DNA of 64,000 nucleotides. Origin: Halalkalibacter sp. APA_J-10(15). GTDB lineage: Bacteria > Bacillota > Bacilli > Bacillales > Bacillaceae_D. Position 1 is the first letter of the stretch; each line of letters begins with the position of its first letter. Shown piece by piece: positions 47,225-60,798 of this stretch. The stretch is from assembly GCF_023017105.1 (NCBI RefSeq), contig NZ_JALKEV010000003.1, forward strand, positions 62,001 to 126,000. Reading direction: 5' to 3'. Both the position numbers and the translations under genes were made by a program. The notes beneath the pieces were generated by a model. The model had not been told where the DNA came from. It did no database searches and worked only from the letters and a program-made list of their open reading frames with translations.

Positions 47225-48502
47225 ATGAATACGAAACTAATAGGTGGTTTCATTTTACAAGCGGATGGTGAATTCGTTCAAAAAGACATTTATTTAATTG
47301 ATGGTCGCATTCAATTTCAGACACATGAACCAATTGAAAAAGAACTAGATGTAGCAGGGAAATTAATTGCTCCAGGACTTGTTGATGTCCATGTGCATTT
47401 ACGAGAACCAGGTGGGGAGCATAAAGAAACGATCGAAACAGGATCATATGCAGCAGCAGCTGGTGGGTTTACAACGATTTGTCCTATGCCAAATACTCGT
47501 CCAGTACCTGATACTAAAGAGCAACTAGAATGGCTACAAAATCGAATTAAGGAAACGGCTATTGTTCGTGTGCTGCCATATGCCGCCATTACAACGAGAC
47601 AGCTTGGTAGAGAATTAACGGATTTTTCTGCTTTAAAAGAATCAGGGGCGTTTGCGTTTACAGATGATGGAGTAGGTGTTCAATCTGCTGATATGATGCT
47701 TCAAGCGATGCAAAAAGCAGCAGAATTAAATATGGCTGTTGTTGCCCATTGTGAAGAAAATACGTTAATTCATGGTGGTGCTGTACATGAAGGGGGTTAT
47801 TCAAAGGAAAAAGGGTTAAAAGGAATTCCCTCTGTTTGTGAATCTGTACATATTGCCCGAGATGTCCTGTTAGCTGAAGCAGCAGGTGCTCATTATCACG
47901 TATGTCATATTAGCACGAAGGAGTCGGTTCGAGTCGTACGTGATGCTAAAAAAGCTGGAATTCGTGTGACGGCTGAAGTAACACCACATCATCTATTGCT
48001 TTGTGATGAGGATATAGAAGGTGTTGATCCTAACTATAAAATGAATCCGCCTCTTCGAGGAAAAGAAGATCGTGAAGCGTTGTGGGAAGGGTTATTAGAT
48101 GGAACGATTGATTTTATCGCAACAGATCATGCACCGCACTCAGCCGAAGAGAAATCGGAAGGAATCGAGAAAGCGCCGTTTGGTATTGTTGGGTTAGAAA
48201 CAGCCTTTCCGCTCTTGTATACAAACTTTGTCCAAACAGGTAAGATTTCTTTGAAGCAATTAGTCGATTGGTTAACGATTAAACCAGCTGAAACGTTCCA
48301 TTTACCATTCGGTACTCTTAAAGAAGGCTCACATGGAGATCTTACCGTTATTGATCTTGAAAAGGAAAAAGAAATTAGTGCGAAGGCTTTTCTATCAAAA
48401 GGGAAAAATACACCATTTTTAGGGTGGTCATGCACTGGATGGCCTGAATATACATTTGTAGGTGGAAAACTTGTATTTGCGAAAGGAAAGGTGACCTCAT
48501 GA
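47225..48502 (+). CDS. pyrC: Dihydroorotase
   Basis: 425 residues, class I dihydroorotase. The metal ligands are HVHLREPG (about 58-65), the later His residues in AHCEEN and HYHVCHIS, and the catalytic Asp in IATDHAPHS. It cyclises carbamoyl-aspartate to dihydroorotate. GGAGGAG precedes the ATG. Its stop overlaps the pyrAA start (ATGA). Confidence 0.96.
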   Translation: MNTKLIGGFILQADGEFVQKDIYLIDGRIQFQTHEPIEKELDVAGKLIAPGLVDVHVHLREPGGEHKETIETGSYAAAAGGFTTICPMPNTRPVPDTKEQLEWLQNRIKETAIVRVLPYAAITTRQLGRELTDFSALKESGAFAFTDDGVGVQSADMMLQAMQKAAELNMAVVAHCEENTLIHGGAVHEGGYSKEKGLKGIPSVCESVHIARDVLLAEAAGAHYHVCHISTKESVRVVRDAKKAGIRVTAEVTPHHLLLCDEDIEGVDPNYKMNPPLRGKEDREALWEGLLDGTIDFIATDHAPHSAEEKSEGIEKAPFGIVGLETAFPLLYTNFVQTGKISLKQLVDWLTIKPAETFHLPFGTLKEGSHGDLTVIDLEKEKEISAKAFLSKGKNTPFLGWSCTGWPEYTFVGGKLVFAKGKVTS

Positions 48503-49587
48503 AACGTCAATTGATTTTGGAAGATGGATCTGTATTTGTAGGCGAAGGCTTTGGATCAGCGAAAGAATTAAGTGGAGAAGTTGTATTTAATACAGGAATG
48601 ACTGGGTATCAAGAGATCTTATCTGATCCGTCTTATTGTGCGCAGATTGTGACGATGACGTATCCTCTTATCGGGAATTATGGTATTAATCGGGATGATT
48701 TTGAATCGATTACGCCTTCCATTAATGGATTGATTGTGAAGGAATATGAACCTGAGCCAAGTCATTGCCATGAAGAAGAGCCTTTGCATGAATTATTAAC
48801 AGCAAAGGATATTCCTGGCCTGGCAGGGATTGATACACGTAAGTTAACTCGTTTAATAAGAGAGCATGGAACACTAAAAGGAAGAATTTGTTCAATGGAA
48901 GTGGATGTATCCTCTGTTATCAATGAGTTAAAGGCTGCTGACTTCCCTCATGATCAAGTTGAACGTGTTTCTACAAAAGATCCCTATCATGCTCCAGGTA
49001 GAGGAAACCGTGTTGTGTTAGTTGATTTTGGAATGAAGCATGGTATTTTACAAGAGCTAATCGCTCGTCAATGTGATGTCGTAGTTGTACCGTATAACAC
49101 AACAGCAGAAGAAATCATTCGTTTAGGTGCAGATGGTGTGATGCTAAGTAACGGTCCTGGAAATCCAGTCGACGTGCCAGAAGCGATTGAAATGATTAAA
49201 GAGTTAATTGGAAACGTACCGATCTTTGGTATTTGTTTGGGGCATCAGCTATTGGCACTCGCAGGTGGTGCTACAACGAGCAAATTGCGATTTGGACATA
49301 GAGGCTCGAACCATCCAGTTCGAGATTTAGAAACAGGGAAAATCGCCATTACTGCTCAAAATCACGGTTTTACGGTAGATGTTGAATCATTACAAGGAAC
49401 ATCATTACAGTTAACTCATGTAGCAGTTAATGACGGGACAGTAGAAGGAATTAGAGTGAAAAATACGCCGGCATTTAGTGTGCAGTATCACCCAGAGGCT
49501 TCACCAGGACCGCATGATGCAAATGATTTATTCGATCAATTTATTTCAATGATGGAAACAGCCAAGAAACGTTCGTTACACGTCTAG
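48499..49587 (+). CDS. pyrAA: Carbamoyl-phosphate synthase, glutaminase subunit (pyrimidine-specific)
   Basis: 362 residues. An N-terminal CPSase small-chain domain (about 1-150) is followed by a class I glutamine amidotransferase with nucleophile Cys in FGICLGHQ (about residue 240) and the His-Glu pair in QYHPEASPG. It supplies ammonia to PyrAB. Coupled to pyrC by ATGA. Confidence 0.96.
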   Translation: MKRQLILEDGSVFVGEGFGSAKELSGEVVFNTGMTGYQEILSDPSYCAQIVTMTYPLIGNYGINRDDFESITPSINGLIVKEYEPEPSHCHEEEPLHELLTAKDIPGLAGIDTRKLTRLIREHGTLKGRICSMEVDVSSVINELKAADFPHDQVERVSTKDPYHAPGRGNRVVLVDFGMKHGILQELIARQCDVVVVPYNTTAEEIIRLGADGVMLSNGPGNPVDVPEAIEMIKELIGNVPIFGICLGHQLLALAGGATTSKLRFGHRGSNHPVRDLETGKIAITAQNHGFTVDVESLQGTSLQLTHVAVNDGTVEGIRVKNTPAFSVQYHPEASPGPHDANDLFDQFISMMETAKKRSLHV

Positions 49588-49605
49588 TAGGGGGAGAGGA
49601 CATAA

Positions 49606-52600
49606 ATGGGAAAACGTAAAGATATTCATAAGATACTTGTTATTGGTTCAGGTCCAATTGTTATTGGACAAGCTGCAGAGTTTGATTACGCTGGTACACA
49701 AGCTTGTCAAGCATTGAAAGAAGAAGGGTATGAAGTCGTTTTAATTAATTCAAACCCTGCAACGATTATGACTGATACAACGATGGCTGATCGTGTTTAC
49801 ATTGAGCCAATCACGCTAGAATTTGTGAGTAAAATCATTCGTAAAGAGCGACCAGATGGTATCGTTGCGACATTAGGTGGACAAACAGGCTTAAATATGG
49901 CAATGGAGTTAGAAGAATCAGGTATTCTTGAACGCTATCAAATTGAATTACTTGGAACAGATCTTGAAGCCATTAAGCAAGCTGAGGATCGTGACTTATT
50001 TAGAAGTTTAATGCATGAATTAAATCAGCCAGTTCCAGAAAGTGAAATTGTTCATAACCTTGATGAAGCCTTTGCGTTTGTTGAAGAGGTTGGTTATCCA
50101 GTAATTATTCGTCCGGCTTATACGTTAGGTGGAACGGGCGGTGGAATTGCACATGACGAGAAGGAATTCAAAGAATTTGTTTCAAGTGGATTGAAATATA
50201 GTCCTGTGACACAATGTTTAGTTGAAAAAAGTATTGCTGGGTTTAAAGAAGTTGAATATGAAGTGATGCGTGATGCTAGCGATAATGCCATTGTTGTATG
50301 TAACATGGAAAATATTGATCCAGTAGGTGTTCATACAGGAGATTCGATTGTTGTCGCACCGAGCCAAACGTTGACGGATCGTGATTACCAGCGTTTACGT
50401 AATGCATCATTAACGATTATTCGTGCACTTGGAATTGAAGGTGGATGTAATGTTCAATTCGCTCATGACGCACATAGTGACCAATACTATATTATTGAAG
50501 TCAACCCCAGGGTCAGCCGTTCATCGGCACTAGCATCAAAAGCAACTGGCTATCCAATTGCGAAGATGGCAGCGAAAATTGCTGTAGGTTATAGCCTTGA
50601 TGAATTAATGAATCCTATTACAGGAAAGACATATGCAAGCTTTGAGCCTGCACTTGATTATGTTGTATCGAAAATTCCGCGCTGGCCATTTGATAAATTC
50701 GATTCAGCTAACCGTTCATTAGGTACACAAATGAAAGCAACTGGAGAAGTAATGGCAATTGGTCGTAATTTAGAAGAGTCGCTACTGAAGGCAGTGCGGT
50801 CGTTAGAAGCTGGCTATGATCATTTGTTTGATAAGAAAATCACGACGATTGCATCTCAAGAATTATTGGATCGAATTCCTAAGGCGGACGATGAACGGTT
50901 ATTTATTTTAGCGGAGCTATTAAGAAGAGGTGAAACGGTCCAAACGCTTTGTGATTTGACCAAAATTGATCGCTTCTTTATGCAAAAGCTTCATCGAATC
51001 ATTCAGATTGAAATAAAGCTAAAAGATTCAAAAAATGATGTTGACGTATTGAAGCATGCTAAAGAAAAAGGCTTCTCTGATATAGCGATTGCTCGTCTAT
51101 GGGATCAAGAGGAAAAAGAGGTGTATGATTTCCGTCAAAAGAACAAGGTTGTTCCTGTATATAAAATGGTCGATACGTGCGCTGCGGAGTTTGAATCGGC
51201 TACACCTTATTTTTATGGAACCTATGAAGAAGAAAATGAATCTGTACGTACAGACAAAAAGAGTATTCTCGTATTAGGGTCAGGACCGATTCGTATTGGA
51301 CAAGGTATTGAATTTGATTATGCGACTGTTCATACTGTTTGGGCGATTAAAGAAGCTGGATATGAAGCGATTATTATGAATAATAACCCCGAAACGGTAT
51401 CGACAGATTTTAGCACTTCAGATAAATTATATTTTGAGCCATTGACCGTAGAAGACGTGATGCATGTCTATGAACAGGAGAAGCCTGAAGGTGTTATTGT
51501 TCAATTTGGTGGTCAAACGGCAATTAACTTAGCTGCTGATTTAGAAGAGCGTGGCGTACCAATTATCGGGACATCACTAGAAAGTATGGATCGTGCTGAG
51601 GATCGTGATAAATTCGAACAAACATTGCTATCGCTTGATATACCGCAACCACTTGGTCGTACAGCAACTTCGGTTGAGGGGGCAGTTGAAATTGCGACTG
51701 AGATTGGTTATCCAGTTCTTGTTCGTCCATCATACGTTTTAGGTGGTCGAGCTATGGAGATTGTTTATAAAGAAGAAGAATTATTAAATTACATGACAAA
51801 TGCAGTTAATGTTAATCCAAAGCATCCGGTTCTTGTCGATCGTTATTTAACTGGGAAAGAGCTTGAAGTAGATGCCATTTCGGATGGGGAAAATGTCTTT
51901 ATTCCAGGAATTATGGAGCATATTGAGCGTGCAGGAGTACACTCAGGAGATTCAATTGCTGTTTATCCACCACAAACCGTTCCTGAACATTTAAAACAAA
52001 AATTAATTGACCGAACTATCTCTATTGCAAGAGGACTAAAGATTATCGGCTTGTTAAATATTCAATTTGTTTGGCATCAAGATGAAGTGTATGTACTTGA
52101 AGTGAATCCACGTTCAAGTCGCACGGTTCCATTTTTAAGTAAAATTACCGGAGTACCGATGGCGAATATTGCAACAAAAGCAATGCTTGGTAAGTCGCTA
52201 CCTGAGCTTGGTTATGAAACTGGATACCAGGAAGAGGCCAAGGAAGTATCGGTAAAGGTTCCTGTCTTTTCATTTGCTAAGCTAAGAAGAGTTGATATCA
52301 CACTTGGTCCAGAGATGAAATCGACTGGAGAAGTTATGGGTAGAGATCATACGCTAGAGAAGGCTTTGTATAAAGGCTTAGTTGCTTCTGGTATGCAAAT
52401 TCCGACGCACGGATCTGTTCTGTTTACAGTTGCGGATAAAGACAAAGAAGAAGCCTTAGCGCTTGTAGAGCGTTTCCATGGATTAGGATTTGATATTATG
52501 GCAACGGCGGGTACAGCACAATTTATTCAAGAAGCGCATATTCCTGTCACAATCGTTAATAAGATTGGTGAGGAAAAGCCACATTTATTAGATGTGATTC

Positions 52601-52797
52601 AACAAGGACAAGCACAATTTGTGATTAATACATTAACGAGAGGAAAGCAGCCGGCTCGAGATGGCTTCCGTATTCGACGTGAAGCCGTTGAGAATGGTGT
52701 CGTATGTTTGACATCAATGGATACAGCAGAGGCACTGTTAAGAGTTCTTGAATCGATCACATTTTCTTCGGAGCATATGCCAGAGTTGAAGCTATAG
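49606..52797 (+). CDS. pyrAB: Carbamoyl-phosphate synthase, large subunit (pyrimidine-specific)
   Basis: 1063 residues with two homologous ATP-grasp halves. The first opens with [20 protein letters not shown], the second with [20 protein letters not shown] (about residue 553), showing the internal duplication. Each has a [11 protein letters not shown] or [13 protein letters not shown] loop. The C-terminal MGS-like allosteric domain (about 930-1063) should bind UMP and PRPP. It makes carbamoyl phosphate from bicarbonate, ATP and ammonia. AGGGGGAGAGG lies upstream. Confidence 0.97.
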   Translation: MGKRKDIHKILVIGSGPIVIGQAAEFDYAGTQACQALKEEGYEVVLINSNPATIMTDTTMADRVYIEPITLEFVSKIIRKERPDGIVATLGGQTGLNMAMELEESGILERYQIELLGTDLEAIKQAEDRDLFRSLMHELNQPVPESEIVHNLDEAFAFVEEVGYPVIIRPAYTLGGTGGGIAHDEKEFKEFVSSGLKYSPVTQCLVEKSIAGFKEVEYEVMRDASDNAIVVCNMENIDPVGVHTGDSIVVAPSQTLTDRDYQRLRNASLTIIRALGIEGGCNVQFAHDAHSDQYYIIEVNPRVSRSSALASKATGYPIAKMAAKIAVGYSLDELMNPITGKTYASFEPALDYVVSKIPRWPFDKFDSANRSLGTQMKATGEVMAIGRNLEESLLKAVRSLEAGYDHLFDKKITTIASQELLDRIPKADDERLFILAELLRRGETVQTLCDLTKIDRFFMQKLHRIIQIEIKLKDSKNDVDVLKHAKEKGFSDIAIARLWDQEEKEVYDFRQKNKVVPVYKMVDTCAAEFESATPYFYGTYEEENESVRTDKKSILVLGSGPIRIGQGIEFDYATVHTVWAIKEAGYEAIIMNNNPETVSTDFSTSDKLYFEPLTVEDVMHVYEQEKPEGVIVQFGGQTAINLAADLEERGVPIIGTSLESMDRAEDRDKFEQTLLSLDIPQPLGRTATSVEGAVEIATEIGYPVLVRPSYVLGGRAMEIVYKEEELLNYMTNAVNVNPKHPVLVDRYLTGKELEVDAISDGENVFIPGIMEHIERAGVHSGDSIAVYPPQTVPEHLKQKLIDRTISIARGLKIIGLLNIQFVWHQDEVYVLEVNPRSSRTVPFLSKITGVPMANIATKAMLGKSLPELGYETGYQEEAKEVSVKVPVFSFAKLRRVDITLGPEMKSTGEVMGRDHTLEKALYKGLVASGMQIPTHGSVLFTVADKDKEEALALVERFHGLGFDIMATAGTAQFIQEAHIPVTIVNKIGEEKPHLLDVIQQGQAQFVINTLTRGKQPARDGFRIRREAVENGVVCLTSMDTAEALLRVLESITFSSEHMPELKL

Positions 52798-52816
52798 AAA
52801 AGGAGTGGGGGGACCT

Positions 52817-55213
<2,397 letters not shown>

Positions 55214-55217
<4 letters not shown>

Positions 55218-55846
55218 AAGAAAGTATTGCTAAGCATTTATTAACGATCGAAGCGGTTCATTTGCAGCCGAATGAACCTTTTACATGGACATCGGGTATT
55301 AAATCACCAATTTATTGTGATAATCGATTAACACTTTCTTTTCCTTCTGTTAGAAAAGATATTATTAAAGGCTTTGTCGAGTTATATAACGAGCATATTA
55401 AAAAGGCAGATGTGATTGCGGGTACAGCTACTGCAGGTATTCCTCATGCTGCTCTTTTAGCAGATGCTCTTGAGCTACCAATGGCCTATGTACGAGGTAG
55501 TGCAAAAGGTCATGGAAAGCAAAATCAAATTGAGGGCAAGGTAGAACGTGGGCAGAAGGTTGTCCTAGTTGAAGACTTAATCTCTACAGGTGGCAGTGTC
55601 GTTAAAGCGGCTGAAGCATTAAGGGAAGCTGGTGCTGAGGTTGTAGCTGTTGTAGCAATCTTTACATATGAATTCCAAAAAGCAGAAGTGACGATGCAAA
55701 ACGCGAATATCCCTACTTATATTTTAACGAATTATTCGACATTGGTTGAGGTAGCTAGTCAAAATGGATACATTAAACAAGCCGATGTCGCTAAATTAAA
55801 CAAATGGAGAAACGATCCTCAATCACTTGAATGGATGGGGCAATAA
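55214..55846 (+). CDS. pyrE: Orotate phosphoribosyltransferase
   Basis: 210 residues from the GTG at 55214, which overlaps the pyrF stop and follows GGGAGGG. The PRPP loop is [14 protein letters not shown] (about 115-128), with [11 protein letters not shown] and [13 protein letters not shown] as the other family motifs. It joins orotate to PRPP, giving OMP. Last gene of the pyr operon. Confidence 0.96.
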
Positions 55847-55890
55847 CGATAGAAAACTGAAAAGCTATGAAGTTCAGTTAATCACTATTC

Positions 55891-55940
55891 AGCCTTTCGG
55901 CAAAGTCTCGCAAAAGCGATACAGTCGACTGGCTTTTTTT
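55891..55940 (+). terminator. Probable pyr operon terminator
   Basis: AGCC pairs with GGCT around an inner imperfect stem (GTCTCGC/GCGATAC with loop AAAA), followed by T8. The stem is interrupted, so the exact fold is uncertain. Confidence 0.5.
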
Positions 55941-56113
55941 GTGATTAGAGAGCATAGCCATGATCATTCGTTTTTTAATTCGCTCCCCCGTCCGCTTTTT
56001 TAATGGAGAAACCGGAATCGACTTACCTTTAACTGGCCTTTATTAACCGATATATTGTACAATTTTAAATGGAACTCATAATGATTTATGGGGAGGTATC
56101 CATAAAACTAATC

Positions 56114-56992
56114 ATGTCTAAAAAAAGAGCGAAATTAATTAATGGTGAAGTTATTGCTTATCAAAAAAAGGGATACGGAGAAAAGGTAGTGTTGCTGGTT
56201 CATGGTAATATGTGTTCAAGTGAACATTATTCCACATTATTAAGAGAAATTAACCCGACTTTATATACTGTTTATGCATTGGACTTAAGAGGTTTTGGAG
56301 ACAGTACTTACAATTCTCCCATAAAAACAGTTTCTGATCTCTCGAACGATATTCAATTGTTTATAAATTACATGAATATCGAAACGGTATATCTTATTGG
56401 TTGGTCTGCTGGTGGTCCAGTTTGTTTACAATTATGTATTGATTATCCAGACTTAGTAGAAGGGATTATTCTTTTAAGTCCAGTAGGCTTCAAAGGAGCC
56501 CCCTTACAAAAAAAGGACCAATCAGGTGCAAATACTGGAAAATACTATGATAGTAAAGACGAGATGGCTCAAGATCCTGAGGTATCAATCCCTTCTAAAG
56601 CGATTCATAATAATGATTTTATTACTTTAAATAATATGTGGAATTTGGGCATTTACACAAACAAGAAGCCCTCTAATTTCATATCTACGTTACTAATTAA
56701 CGAAACATTAAAGCAGCAAAATCTTGAAGATATATACTGGGCTCTTGCTCATTTTAATCTTTCTAATGAGTATAATGGGTATAGCCAAGGTGATGGACAA
56801 ATTAAACAAATAAATGTGCCAGTATTGTGCTTTTGGGGGGAGCAGGATCTAATTATTAAGTTTGAAGATGTAAAGGATATAGTTAATTCACTTCCTTATG
56901 CTACACTAAGAGTGTTAAAAGCGTGTGGTCATTCTCCACTCGTTGATCATTTAGATGAAATACTCAAAGGTATCGATGAAATGTTTGGATAG
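56114..56992 (+). CDS. Alpha/beta-hydrolase fold protein
   Basis: 292 residues from the ATG at 56114 (MSKKRAKLINGEVIAYQKKG). The fold markers are LLVHGNMCSSEHY (oxyanion region), nucleophile Ser in GWSAGG, acid in WGEQDL and His in CGHSP, so the triad is complete. No signal peptide is present. Substrate unknown; relatives include esterases and enol-lactonases. Codons are more A/T-rich than in the pyr genes, and it is absent here in B. subtilis, so it is probably acquired. The start is unclear: GGGGAGG lies 17 bases before this ATG, with ATG alternatives at 56069 and 56081. Confidence 0.82.
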   Translation: MSKKRAKLINGEVIAYQKKGYGEKVVLLVHGNMCSSEHYSTLLREINPTLYTVYALDLRGFGDSTYNSPIKTVSDLSNDIQLFINYMNIETVYLIGWSAGGPVCLQLCIDYPDLVEGIILLSPVGFKGAPLQKKDQSGANTGKYYDSKDEMAQDPEVSIPSKAIHNNDFITLNNMWNLGIYTNKKPSNFISTLLINETLKQQNLEDIYWALAHFNLSNEYNGYSQGDGQIKQINVPVLCFWGEQDLIIKFEDVKDIVNSLPYATLRVLKACGHSPLVDHLDEILKGIDEMFG

Positions 56993-57264
56993 ACTTAGCG
57001 ATTGACCGAATCCATTAATGTTGTAGCATTTAGTATTATTCAACGATCGAGGTCTCATTACGCTAAAGAATAATTAGGAAATAGCGATAGAGGATTTCAC
57101 ATGGTTTTCCGAACACCCAAAAGTTATAACATAATCGGGCTATCGGTTGGATTCGAAAAAGTATGGACCTTCTGTTGCGATCTGTACTGTATATTGAGCT
57201 TTCAATTGACCGTTTTTCAAACTACATATTCCGTAAAAATATGCGGAAGAGCACCCAAATAATT

Positions 57265-57308
57265 AAAGCCGGTGAAATCTTACGACAAGTAAAATTTCAC
57301 CGGCTTTT
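57265..57308. terminator. Bidirectional terminator between hydrolase and rqcH
   Basis: A perfect 14-bp stem, AAAGCCGGTGAAAT with ATTTCACCGGCTTT, lies between convergent genes. The rest of the 428-bp gap (56993-57420) shows no gene or other signal I can support. Confidence 0.85.
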
Positions 57309-57420
57309 CATTTAAAAGGAGGGTGTTGTTCTAGCCTCGTTTTGTCTAATCTGAATCGAAACCACAAAAGGTTTCATACTCGATTTTTTAGTCTCACATT
57401 TTGTATGGTGGCTTTTCATC

Positions 57421-59127
57421 TCATTTTCTTAGTGAACGTACGAGATCTTCGTCTGGTGTAACAAATAATGTCGTTTGTTGTTCATAAATGACAAAGCCGG
57501 GCTTCGCTCCGTTAGTTTTTTTGACGTGACGAATTTTCGTATAGTCAACTGGGACGGAGCTTGATTGTCGAGCTTTACTAAAATAGGCTGCAACGGTTGC
57601 GGCCTCAAGTAATGCTTGTTGATCAGGTTCCGTACTTCTAATGACAACGTGTGATCCAGGAATATCTTTAGTATGTAACCAAATTTCATCTTGACGTGCA
57701 AATCGCATCGTCACATATTCATTTTGCTTATTATTCTTTCCAACATAGAAGTCAATGCCAGAAGTTGATCGATACGCTTCAATTTGTGGCTTCATTGCTT
57801 TTTTCTTCTTCTTTGATTGCTGCCTTCTCCTGATATAGCCTTCTTCAATTAATTCTTCTCTTATTTCCTCAATGTCTTTTGGCGATGCACTTTCCATTTG
57901 CTGAATGAGCTGTTCAAAATAAGCCATTTCTTCTTTGCTCTTCTCTATTTGCTCTTGCACGACTTTCACTGAGTTCTTTGCTTTGTTATAACGCTTAAAA
58001 TAGGCTTGAGCATTTTCTGCTCCAGTCTTTTGCGGGTCAAGTTGAATTGTTATCGTTTGCCCGTCTTCATCGTAGTAGTCAACCACATCAATTGACTTGC
58101 TTCCTCGTGTAATCGCATGAATGTTGGCTGTAATGAGCTCACCGAGCTTTTGATATTGTTGTGCTTGATCAGCTTGAATTAACGTTTTTTCAAGCTTTTT
58201 GATTTTTTTCTTGTTTTTTTGCCACTCGTTTTTCATGAATCGTTCTAAATCATGAGCCTGTTGCTTCACTCGATCTCGTTCAGCTTTCCCGTAGAAAAAA
58301 CGATCAAGAAGCTCACTTATCGATTCAAATCGTTTTCTTTCTCCTTGCATGTGTTTGAGGTGGATAAGCGAGAACGTTTCTTTTTCAGTTACTATCATTT
58401 CAGGCTCGTAGGAATGTGTCTTAAGCTTGGTTATTATATAAGAAAAAGCTTCGACGAGTGAATCCTTATTTACCATTGGCCCTGCTAGATGAATGATTTC
58501 TTTAGCTAGCTGAGGGGAGAGTCCTGCAAGCTTTTGAACGAGCTGATTGTCAAGCTTACCGGAATTGAAATCTAGTAATTGCAATAAGCGTTCTTCATCG
58601 ATCATCAATGGGTTTTCTTTATTTTGTTCAGGTGGTCTACTATACAGCTGACCTGGAAGAATGGTTCGAATGCTGCTCTGTGATAGACCAATATGTTTAA
58701 TACTGTCAAGAATCATCCCTGTTTCCGTATCAACTAAGCTAACATTACTATGGCGTCCCATAATTTCAATATAAAGCTTCTTTTGTGTCTCATCACCTAT
58801 TTCGTCTTTATGTCGAATGGTAAAGACAATCACTCTCTCCATATCTAATTGTTCAATTTGTTCAACGACTGCTCCTTCTAAATGCTTCCGCAATAACATA
58901 CAAAACATCGGTGGTTCTGCCGGGTTATCGTATTTTTCATTTGTCAAATGAATACGGGCGAAGCTAGCGTTAACAGAAATGAGTAATTGATAATTTTTGC
59001 GGTTCGCTCGTATCGTGAAAACTAATTCTGATTTATATGGTTGATGTATTTTTGATATGCGACCAGAGGTTAATTGTGAGCTTAATTCATGCGCCACCGC
59101 TCGTGTCATAAATCCATCGAATGACAT
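57421..59127 (-). CDS. rqcH: Ribosome quality control protein RqcH (YloA, NEMF/FbpA family)
   Basis: 568 residues from the ATG at 59127, eight bases after AAAGGGTGA; a GTG nine bases earlier is in frame. NFACT-N domain (about 1-200), coiled coils (about 270-430) and the NFACT-R domain with WLHTKDIPGSHVVIR (about 485-499). RqcH binds stalled 50S-peptidyl-tRNA and recruits tRNA(Ala) to add alanine tails that mark nascent chains for degradation. The start MSFDGFMTR and RKHLEGA match the family. It is opposite in strand to its neighbours. Confidence 0.94.
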   Translation of the reverse strand: MSFDGFMTRAVAHELSSQLTSGRISKIHQPYKSELVFTIRANRKNYQLLISVNASFARIHLTNEKYDNPAEPPMFCMLLRKHLEGAVVEQIEQLDMERVIVFTIRHKDEIGDETQKKLYIEIMGRHSNVSLVDTETGMILDSIKHIGLSQSSIRTILPGQLYSRPPEQNKENPLMIDEERLLQLLDFNSGKLDNQLVQKLAGLSPQLAKEIIHLAGPMVNKDSLVEAFSYIITKLKTHSYEPEMIVTEKETFSLIHLKHMQGERKRFESISELLDRFFYGKAERDRVKQQAHDLERFMKNEWQKNKKKIKKLEKTLIQADQAQQYQKLGELITANIHAITRGSKSIDVVDYYDEDGQTITIQLDPQKTGAENAQAYFKRYNKAKNSVKVVQEQIEKSKEEMAYFEQLIQQMESASPKDIEEIREELIEEGYIRRRQQSKKKKKAMKPQIEAYRSTSGIDFYVGKNNKQNEYVTMRFARQDEIWLHTKDIPGSHVVIRSTEPDQQALLEAATVAAYFSKARQSSSVPVDYTKIRHVKKTNGAKPGFVIYEQQTTLFVTPDEDLVRSLRK

Positions 59128-59183
59128 GTTGTTCACCCTTTCTCTGTGCCAAGTAAAGATTCATCTATATTGTACATTTCTTT

Positions 59184-59192
59184 AGTATAGCA
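59184..59192 (-). promoter_or_regulatory. Extended -10 promoter of rqcH
   Basis: The minus strand reads TGCTATACT, an extended -10, about 57 bp before the rqcH start; the -35 (TTTAGT) is weak. Confidence 0.5.
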
Positions 59193-59216
59193 TGTTTTGC
59201 GTGTCTACTAAATAAA

Positions 59217-59354
59217 ATGGCTTGCATATGTTATGAATCGAAGCTAAGTGCTGGAAAAGGAGATGAATTAGAGATGGTGGAAGGGCATACATTAAATGAA
59301 AAAGAGTTCGTACGTTTTGTTCAGTCACCAATAAATAAAATGAAAGGTTCATGA
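59217..59354 (+). CDS. Possible 45-residue ORF or gene remnant
   Basis: An ATG at 59217 opens 45 codons that read MACICYESKLSAGKGDELEM, then VEGHTLNEKEFVRFVQSPIN and a short basic tail. Composition looks protein-like rather than random, but there is no ribosome binding site. In B. subtilis the P-type calcium pump gene yloB lies between rqcH and yloC; it is absent here, so this may be a relic or a small gene. The remainder of 59128-59532 has the rqcH promoter, a hairpin (GGTCCATT/AATGGACC, 59409-59443) and nothing else clear. Confidence 0.3.
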   Translation: MACICYESKLSAGKGDELEMVEGHTLNEKEFVRFVQSPINKMKGS

Positions 59355-59532
59355 CGGTTAAAATTGCACATTGACCTTCATTTCGTTATAGTTAAATGAA
59401 CACAACTAGGTCCATTTACGAGCAAGTTTCTTGTGAATGGACCTTTCATATCGTAATACTAATGAAGGAATATCGTTAAATGTCTTGTTGAATGTTGCTG
59501 TTTTCGTTAGAATATCAATTGGATGTGATCAT

Positions 59533-60411
59533 ATGAAAAGTATGACGGGATTCGGTTCTGCTCGAGTTGAATACGGAGAAGGCCAAATTGTCATTGAAAC
59601 GAGATCGGTCAATCAACGTTTTTTTGATTGTCAGGTACGACTGTTTCAGTCAGCACCATCTCTTGAAGATGCAATTGCAAAAAAGGTTAAGAGTTTGATT
59701 ATTCGTGGGAAAGTGGAGGTTTTTGTTCGAATAGAAGGTGAGATAAGAACAAGTCAAGAACTACAAGTAGACGAATTATTAGTTGATCAATATATAGCGA
59801 CCTTTCATGAGATTCGAAAGAAAGAAACAAATTCGCTTCCATTAGATATTAATCGATTGCTCATGAATGAATCGTTAGTGCGTGTTGCCCATCAAGAGCA
59901 GTCGTTTTCTGACGAGTTTGAGCGCTGTGTTCTAGAAGGGGTTGATCAAGCATTACAATCATTATTGAAAATGAGGGAACAGGAAGGCAGCGCTCTGTTG
60001 CTTAATATTAAGCAAGAGATTAAACAAGTGACTAATCATTGTGAACATATTGCAGAAGTACTTCCTCGATTATTAGATGAATATAAAAGTCGTTTACACG
60101 CTCAAATCAATACGTTGGTTGCCAGTCATGAAATAGATGAGTCACGTATTTTGACGGAGGTAGCGTTGTTAGCTGATAAAGTTGATATAAGTGAGGAAAT
60201 AGTTCGTTTAAAGACGCATATTCAGCAATTCCTTCGTTATTGCCAATTGAGCGAACCAATTGGGAGAAGATTGGATTTTTTAATTCAGGAAATGAATCGG
60301 GAAGTGAATACAATCGGTTCAAAGGCGAGTGATTCCTTTATAAGACAAGAAGTGGTTGAGATGAAAGGTCATCTAGAAAAGGTGAAAGAACAAGTACAAA
60401 ATATAGAATAA
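59533..60411 (+). CDS. yloC: YicC-family endoribonuclease YloC
   Basis: 292 residues from the ATG at 59533 (MKSMTGFGSARVEYGEG), which matches the family start; the open frame extends 32 codons upstream with no homology. Two domains, YicC_N (about 1-155, IETRSVNQRFFD) and a C-terminal DUF1732 (about 205-292, LDFLIQEMNREVNTIGSKA), with a coiled coil between. E. coli YicC affects RNA turnover, and relatives show RNase activity. It starts the yloC-remA-gmk-rpoZ-coaBC-priA run. Confidence 0.93.
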   Translation: MKSMTGFGSARVEYGEGQIVIETRSVNQRFFDCQVRLFQSAPSLEDAIAKKVKSLIIRGKVEVFVRIEGEIRTSQELQVDELLVDQYIATFHEIRKKETNSLPLDINRLLMNESLVRVAHQEQSFSDEFERCVLEGVDQALQSLLKMREQEGSALLLNIKQEIKQVTNHCEHIAEVLPRLLDEYKSRLHAQINTLVASHEIDESRILTEVALLADKVDISEEIVRLKTHIQQFLRYCQLSEPIGRRLDFLIQEMNREVNTIGSKASDSFIRQEVVEMKGHLEKVKEQVQNIE

Positions 60412-60500
60412 TCTAGAAATATTCAGCCATTTCGTATATAGTAAGAATAGTTTGGATAACAATGGAGGGGAAAAGAGCCTTTCCAAAAGTGGGGGTCTAT

Positions 60501-60764
60501 ATGAATATAAAATTAATTAACATCGGCTTTGGAAATATCGTTTCAGCAAATCGAATTATTTCGATCGTGAGTCCAGAGTCGGCACCAATCAAACGAATCA
60601 TTCAAGATGCGCGCGACCGAAATATGTTAATTGATGCTACATATGGACGGCGCACACGTGCGGTAATTATTGCAGATAGTGATCACGTTATTCTAAGTGC
60701 GGTACAACCAGAAACAGTGGCACAACGTTTAACAACAAAAGAAGAAGGTTCCGAAGATTCTTAA
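60501..60764 (+). CDS. remA: Extracellular matrix regulator RemA (YlzA)
   Basis: 87 residues from the ATG at 60501, after GTGGGGG; a longer frame from 60462 is not supported by homology. It matches RemA closely ([49 protein letters not shown]). RemA is a DNA-binding activator of matrix genes and osmoprotectant operons in B. subtilis. It always lies between yloC and gmk. Confidence 0.95.
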   Translation: MNIKLINIGFGNIVSANRIISIVSPESAPIKRIIQDARDRNMLIDATYGRRTRAVIIADSDHVILSAVQPETVAQRLTTKEEGSEDS

Positions 60765-60798
60765 GTAGGACAGGGTTACATAGATGTAGGAGGTACTC

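Noticed and set aside
59437..59532. 32-codon N-terminal extension of yloC
   Set aside because: The family begins MKSMTGFGSARVEYGEG; the upstream stretch has no homology and overlaps a hairpin.
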